Of a stretch of 64,000 nt of DNA, positions 60,362 through 64,000 are shown piece by piece. Source of the stretch: Desulfomicrobium macestii (GTDB lineage Bacteria; Desulfobacterota; Desulfovibrionia; Desulfovibrionales; Desulfomicrobiaceae); NCBI RefSeq assembly GCF_014873765.1, contig NZ_JADBGG010000009.1, positions 1-64,000 of the forward strand, in the 5' to 3' direction. The translations under genes and the position numbers were made by a program. Numbering within the stretch: position 1 is the stretch's first letter; every line of letters begins with the position of its first letter. The notes beneath the pieces were generated by a model. The model did not search any database, was not told where the DNA came from, and saw only the letters and a list, made by a program, of their open reading frames with translations.

Positions 60362-62673
60362 ACAAAAGCATTTCCCAGCGCATGAACCAGGACATCCTGA
60401 TCACCTTCGCCGTGATCGCGGTTCTTTTTGTCGCCCTGGGCAGTTTCATGCTGGTTCGATGGAAGGACGACAACATCCACATCGTCTGCCGCATTCTCGA
60501 CACCCTGGTCGCCAGGGAACAGGACAATCTGGCCAACGAGCTCTTCGAGCGGCGCATCCGGGCTCTGGACATGCGTCTGGCCGAGATCAGCATGGTCGAG
60601 GAGGTGTTGCGGGTCGAACTGTACCATGCACGGGGGCTTCCCCTGGCCGCCGCCTCGCGGGGTGCGGCGACGCAGGTTTCGAAGCCGATCGACATCGAGG
60701 GCTGGGACCATGCCCAGGGCTATGCCTTCGACCATGACTTCTCGGCTCTGCGTTTCATTCGGCCGATCATCGCGGCGGGAGAAACCATCGGGTGGCTGCG
60801 CCTCGACTACGATCTGTCTCTTTTGCGCAAACAGACGCTCAGTTTTCTCGCCTATATGTTCAGTATCCTGGTCATGACCCTGCTTTGTACGCAGCTGCTG
60901 CTGCGTCGCCGTTTGCGCAAGTCGGTGGTTAATCCGCTGCAAAGGCTCGGAGCGTCCATGCGGGAAATGAACACCGAGACTCGTACCTTCAACGGACCTG
61001 CGCTCAAGGCCGACGAGGAAATCGCGACCCTGGGCCAGTCATTCCAGGAGCTGCTGGAACGTCTGAACAGCTCCTACCGCGACCTCGATGAGGCGCATCA
61101 GGCCCTGGCCCGCAGCGAGCGCCGGCTTTCACGCGCCATTCTGGCAAGTTCCGACGGCATCTGGGAATGGTCCTTCGACACCGGGCAGGCCTATTTCAGC
61201 CCGCGCTGGTACGAGATGCTCGGCTACGAGGATCAGGAACTACCCATGACCTTTCAGACCTGGAAGGATCTTTGTCATCCCGAGGATTTTCAGCAGGCTT
61301 ACGAGCGGATTCAGGTCGTCGTGAACTCCAACGGAGGCAAATCGTACAACTCCGAGTTCCGCATGCGCACAAGGGACGGGGAGTGGAGATGGATTCTGGG
61401 CCGCGGCGATGTCATCGAGCGCGACGCCGACGGCAGGCCCCTGCTTGTGAGCGGGACGCACACCGATGTCACCGAGCGGCGTCTGGCCGAGGAGCGGCTC
61501 CGTCAGTCCGAAGAAAAGTTCTCCCAGCTTTTCCGCCTCTCGCCCGATGCCATCGTGCTGCTCAACGTCGAGAGCGGACGCCTCGTCGACGTCAATGACT
61601 CCTTCACGAGCATCTCCGGCTTCAGCCGTGAAGAGGCCCTGGGCAAGACGCTTCTGGAACTGGGCATTTACCGAAATCCGGGTGAGCGCGATGAAATTTA
61701 CAGGCGTCTTGCCCGTGACGGCTTTCTGCGCGACTTTGAATTCGAAGCCCTGCACAAGGACGGTTCCACCGTGGTCAGCGCCATGACCTGCCAGACCCTG
61801 GAGCTCGACGGAGTGCCCCACCTGCTGGCCGTGCTGCGCGACATGACGCAGATGAAGAAGCTGCGGGAAGTCATGATCCAGAGTGAAAAGATGCGTTCGG
61901 TGGGGGGCATGGCCGCGGGCATCGCCCACGAGATCAACAATCCTCTGGGCATCATCCTTCAGGCCTCGCACAACCTGGTGCGCCGCACGCGGCCAGATTT
62001 TTCCAAGAACACCCAGGTTGCCGAGACCATCGGGCTGGATATGGAGCTCATGGCCCGGTACATGCGCGCCCGCAAGCTCGACCTTTTCATCACGGACATT
62101 CAGGAAGCGGCCACGCGGGCGGCGGGGATCATCCGGCGCATGCTCGATTTTAGCAGACTGGCTGAATCGGGGCGCTCCCAGTGCGATCTGCAGACCCTCA
62201 TCGAACACTCCCTGACTCTGGCCAGGAATGATTACGACCTGAAGAAGTTCTACGATTTCAAGAAAATGGATTTGCGCATCTCCGTCGAGGAGGGGCTGGG
62301 CAAGCTGGCCTGCACCGAAACGGAGATCGAGCAGGTGTTTCTGAACATCCTGCGCAACGCGGCCCAGGCCATGGCCGAGGCCACCCCTACCGTCGAGAAT
62401 CCGCGCCTGGAGATTCGGGCACGCAGAATCGGCAATCGGGTCAGGATCGAGATCGAAGACAACGGTCCCGGCATGAGTGCGGAAATCAGCCGTCGCATCT
62501 TCGAGCCTTTCTTCACCACCAAGCCGCCTGGCCAGGGTACGGGCCTTGGGCTTTCGGTGTCCTATTTCATCGTCACCAAGGGGCACGGCGGGACCATGGA
62601 GGTCGAATCCGAGCCTGGCCTGGGGACGCGTTTCATCATTGAACTTCCGTTCAAAAAGCAAGAGCAGGAATGA
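60358..62673 (+). CDS. Membrane sensor histidine kinase with two PAS domains
   Basis: 771 residues: helix 1 (about 13-35), a periplasmic domain to about 155, helix 2 (about 160-182), HAMP (about 182-240), PAS with PAC (about 255-380), second PAS (about 385-500), HisKA with GGMAAGIAHEINNPLGIILQA, and HATPase (VFLNILRNAAQAM, IEDNGPGM, GQGTGLGLSVSYF). ATGA overlap with the binding-protein gene suggests the binding protein delivers a ligand to the periplasmic domain. No response regulator gene lies next to it; the partner must be elsewhere. Confidence 0.92.
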   Translation: MNKSISQRMNQDILITFAVIAVLFVALGSFMLVRWKDDNIHIVCRILDTLVAREQDNLANELFERRIRALDMRLAEISMVEEVLRVELYHARGLPLAAASRGAATQVSKPIDIEGWDHAQGYAFDHDFSALRFIRPIIAAGETIGWLRLDYDLSLLRKQTLSFLAYMFSILVMTLLCTQLLLRRRLRKSVVNPLQRLGASMREMNTETRTFNGPALKADEEIATLGQSFQELLERLNSSYRDLDEAHQALARSERRLSRAILASSDGIWEWSFDTGQAYFSPRWYEMLGYEDQELPMTFQTWKDLCHPEDFQQAYERIQVVVNSNGGKSYNSEFRMRTRDGEWRWILGRGDVIERDADGRPLLVSGTHTDVTERRLAEERLRQSEEKFSQLFRLSPDAIVLLNVESGRLVDVNDSFTSISGFSREEALGKTLLELGIYRNPGERDEIYRRLARDGFLRDFEFEALHKDGSTVVSAMTCQTLELDGVPHLLAVLRDMTQMKKLREVMIQSEKMRSVGGMAAGIAHEINNPLGIILQASHNLVRRTRPDFSKNTQVAETIGLDMELMARYMRARKLDLFITDIQEAATRAAGIIRRMLDFSRLAESGRSQCDLQTLIEHSLTLARNDYDLKKFYDFKKMDLRISVEEGLGKLACTETEIEQVFLNILRNAAQAMAEATPTVENPRLEIRARRIGNRVRIEIEDNGPGMSAEISRRIFEPFFTTKPPGQGTGLGLSVSYFIVTKGHGGTMEVESEPGLGTRFIIELPFKKQEQE

Positions 62674-62728
62674 TGCGTTCATTTTTGGAATGCGCACGGG
62701 GCATGATTGGCCCGGGGCGGGACGGGGC

Positions 62729-63391
62729 ATGATTCTCTCCGAAAAAATGGCCCTCGCCAAGGCTCGCATGATCGAGGTGCTGGAACGCTTCGGTCCCGGC
62801 ACGGCCGTGGGCTGGACCGGAGGCAAGGATTCAACCGTGGTGCTGGCCCTGTGGCGGGAGGTGCTGCGCGAACATGCCGCTGCAGCGCCGGTGCGGGCTC
62901 TGAATCTGGATACGGGCTGCAAGTTTCCGGAAGTGTTGGCTTTTCGTGATCGGTTGGCGGGCGAATGGGGCATCGAGCTGCATATCGTGCGGCCCGATGT
63001 CGATCTGGTCCGCTATCCGCTTGCGGTGGATCCGGTGCAATGCTGCGGCGACCTGAAGATCCGTCCCCTGAACGACGCCGTCACGCGGCTCGGGATTCCG
63101 GCCCTGCTGACGGGTGTGCGCGCCGATGAGAACCCGGACCGGGCCGACCGGCCATGGCTGGAGGATCACGGCGATCACGTCCGGGCCCTGCCCATCCTGG
63201 AATGGACGGAGCTTGATGTCTGGACCTTCATGGTGCGCGAGTCCGTCCCGTGGTGCAGCCTCTACGACCAGGGCTACCGCTCCCTGGGCTGCATGCCCTG
63301 CACCGTCCGGTCGGGCCGGGGGGAGCGCTCGGGGCGGGATTCGGCCAAGGAGGAGAGAATGGGGCAGCTCAGGAGTCTGGGGTATTTTTAG
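62729..63391 (+). CDS. PAPS reductase / sulfurtransferase-family (CysH-like) protein
   Basis: A 220-residue PP-loop protein: GWTGGKDSTVVLALW (SGGKDS-type ATP pyrophosphatase motif) near 24, and LGCMPCTVRSG near the C-terminus. PAPS/APS reductases and related sulfur-transfer enzymes share this fold. The extra cysteine pairs of assimilatory APS reductase and the catalytic C-terminal ECGLH are absent, so it is probably not a true reductase. A role in sulfur or phosphoadenosine chemistry is inference. Start chosen at the ATG 62729; ATG 62690 is possible. Confidence 0.75.
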   Translation: MILSEKMALAKARMIEVLERFGPGTAVGWTGGKDSTVVLALWREVLREHAAAAPVRALNLDTGCKFPEVLAFRDRLAGEWGIELHIVRPDVDLVRYPLAVDPVQCCGDLKIRPLNDAVTRLGIPALLTGVRADENPDRADRPWLEDHGDHVRALPILEWTELDVWTFMVRESVPWCSLYDQGYRSLGCMPCTVRSGRGERSGRDSAKEERMGQLRSLGYF

Positions 63392-63719
63392 GGTGTGACC
63401 TTCCAAGCCATCTCGATGTCATCCCCGCGCAGGCGGGAATCCATGGCTTTTTCATGAGGGACGGGGTGCGGCAGGACGGCCGCGTCCCGGTTCGCCCCGG
63501 GCGGGGACCGTCGAAACTCCTTCGCGGGCCTCGTACGGCTCAAGCGTTGCGTGGTGATGCGGAAGTCCGCGATAACGCACTGGGCAACGCCTGAGCCAAC
63601 GATGCCTGGCTCAGTCAGACAGTCGACGACCCCGCCCGGGACGAACCGGGACGCTCGGTCTTGTGCGCTGGGCAGGTGAGCGGAAAAGAAACACTCTGAA
63701 GGAGACTGTTGATACTTTA
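63391..63719. repeat. Structured intergenic repeat, tandem unit 1
   Basis: A unit of about 329 bases starting GGGTGTGACC. It includes a CGCGCAGGCGGGAATCCATGG segment near 63430 and a long-stem palindromic element with arms 63483-63506 / 63630-63653 (24 bases, one mismatch). The interior shares ACTCCTTCGC and GGCTCAGTCAGACAGT with the copy in the thi operon. No gene. Confidence 0.75.
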
Positions 63720-64000
63720 GGGTGTGACCCTTCGAGCCATCTCGATGTCATTCTCGCGCAGGCAGGAATCCATGGCTTTTTCATGAAGGGCGGGGTGCGG
63801 CAGGGCGGCCGCGTCCCGGTTCGCCCCGGGCGGGGACCGTCGAAACTCCTTCGCGGGCCTCGTACGGCTCAAGCGTTGCGTGGTGATGCGGAAGTCCGCG
63901 ATAACGCACTGGGCAACGCCTGAGCCAACGATGCCTGGCTCAGTCAGACAGTCGACGACCCCGCCCGGGACGAACCGGGACGCTCGGTCTTGTGCGCTGG
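63720..64000. repeat. Structured intergenic repeat, tandem unit 2 (runs off the window)
   Basis: A second copy of the preceding unit, near-identical, with arms at 63812-63835 and 63959-63982. It is cut by the window edge. Tandem array of at least two units; more may follow. Confidence 0.75.

Noticed and set aside
61240-62973. 577-codon minus-strand frame opposite the PAS kinase
   Set aside because: The plus-strand kinase has complete PAS, HisKA and HATPase motifs; the antisense frame has none.

Overview
The window reads as chromosomal DNA of a Gram-negative, probably sulfate-reducing deltaproteobacterium (Desulfobacterota, Desulfovibrionales; a Desulfomicrobium-like genus is my guess). The guess rests on the overall gene style: GC-rich housekeeping genes, an adenosine-specific kinase, several multi-domain kinases and a CysH-like protein. 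No marker gene in the window fixes the taxonomy. Core genes are GC-rich with tight ATGA overlaps. They are interrupted by clearly AT-richer accessory blocks at about 4.4-5.7 kb, 10.8-25 kb and 33.8-34.3 kb.

Left part (0-10.8 kb). A four-gene minus-strand operon joins a fused phosphatase/ADP-ribosylglycohydrolase, the nicotinamide riboside transporter PnuC, the kinase/adenylyltransferase NadR and a PD-(D/E)XK nuclease-like protein. It is preceded by an AT-rich HEPN-type gene. RmuC and a NYN/PIN nuclease-like protein follow. metK is then preceded by two tandem SAM-II riboswitches. The first carries its own intrinsic terminator; the second can fold the metK ribosome binding site and start codon into a hairpin.

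Defence region (11.6-29.2 kb). A multi-gene restriction-type system contains a MutL/MORC-like GHKL ATPase, a Z1-domain SF2 ATPase, a PD-(D/E)XK protein, an AIPR protein, a C5 DNA methyltransferase and a Vsr endonuclease. It is interrupted by an IS3 orfA remnant. An HNH endonuclease, a UvrD-like helicase, a membrane-anchored NERD protein (with a decayed second copy of its 3' part) and a MerR-VIT/VWA pair follow.

Integrative segment (29.5-35.8 kb). A compact six-gene minus-strand operon holds three calcineurin-like phosphoesterases, an AbiEi/DUF6088-like protein, a small unknown protein and a protein built of ankyrin-like repeats. Beyond it lie a small HTH protein and a tyrosine integrase next to a tRNA-Met gene.

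Right part (35.8-64 kb). This part is mostly core: a thioredoxin reductase-like flavoprotein, a hybrid kinase with a frameshifted C-terminal receiver, L-serine dehydratase, tRNA-Lys, Fic, a Bcr/CflA exporter, an APC permease, and a TPP-riboswitch-controlled thiamine operon (thiM-thiE-thiD-thiZ-thiX-thiY) split by repeats. After these come a complete siaABCD-type c-di-GMP signalling operon, a periplasmic binding protein coupled to a PAS histidine kinase, and a CysH-like protein. The window ends in tandem copies of a structured repeat family that also occurs inside the thiamine operon. No CRISPR array and no rRNA were seen.
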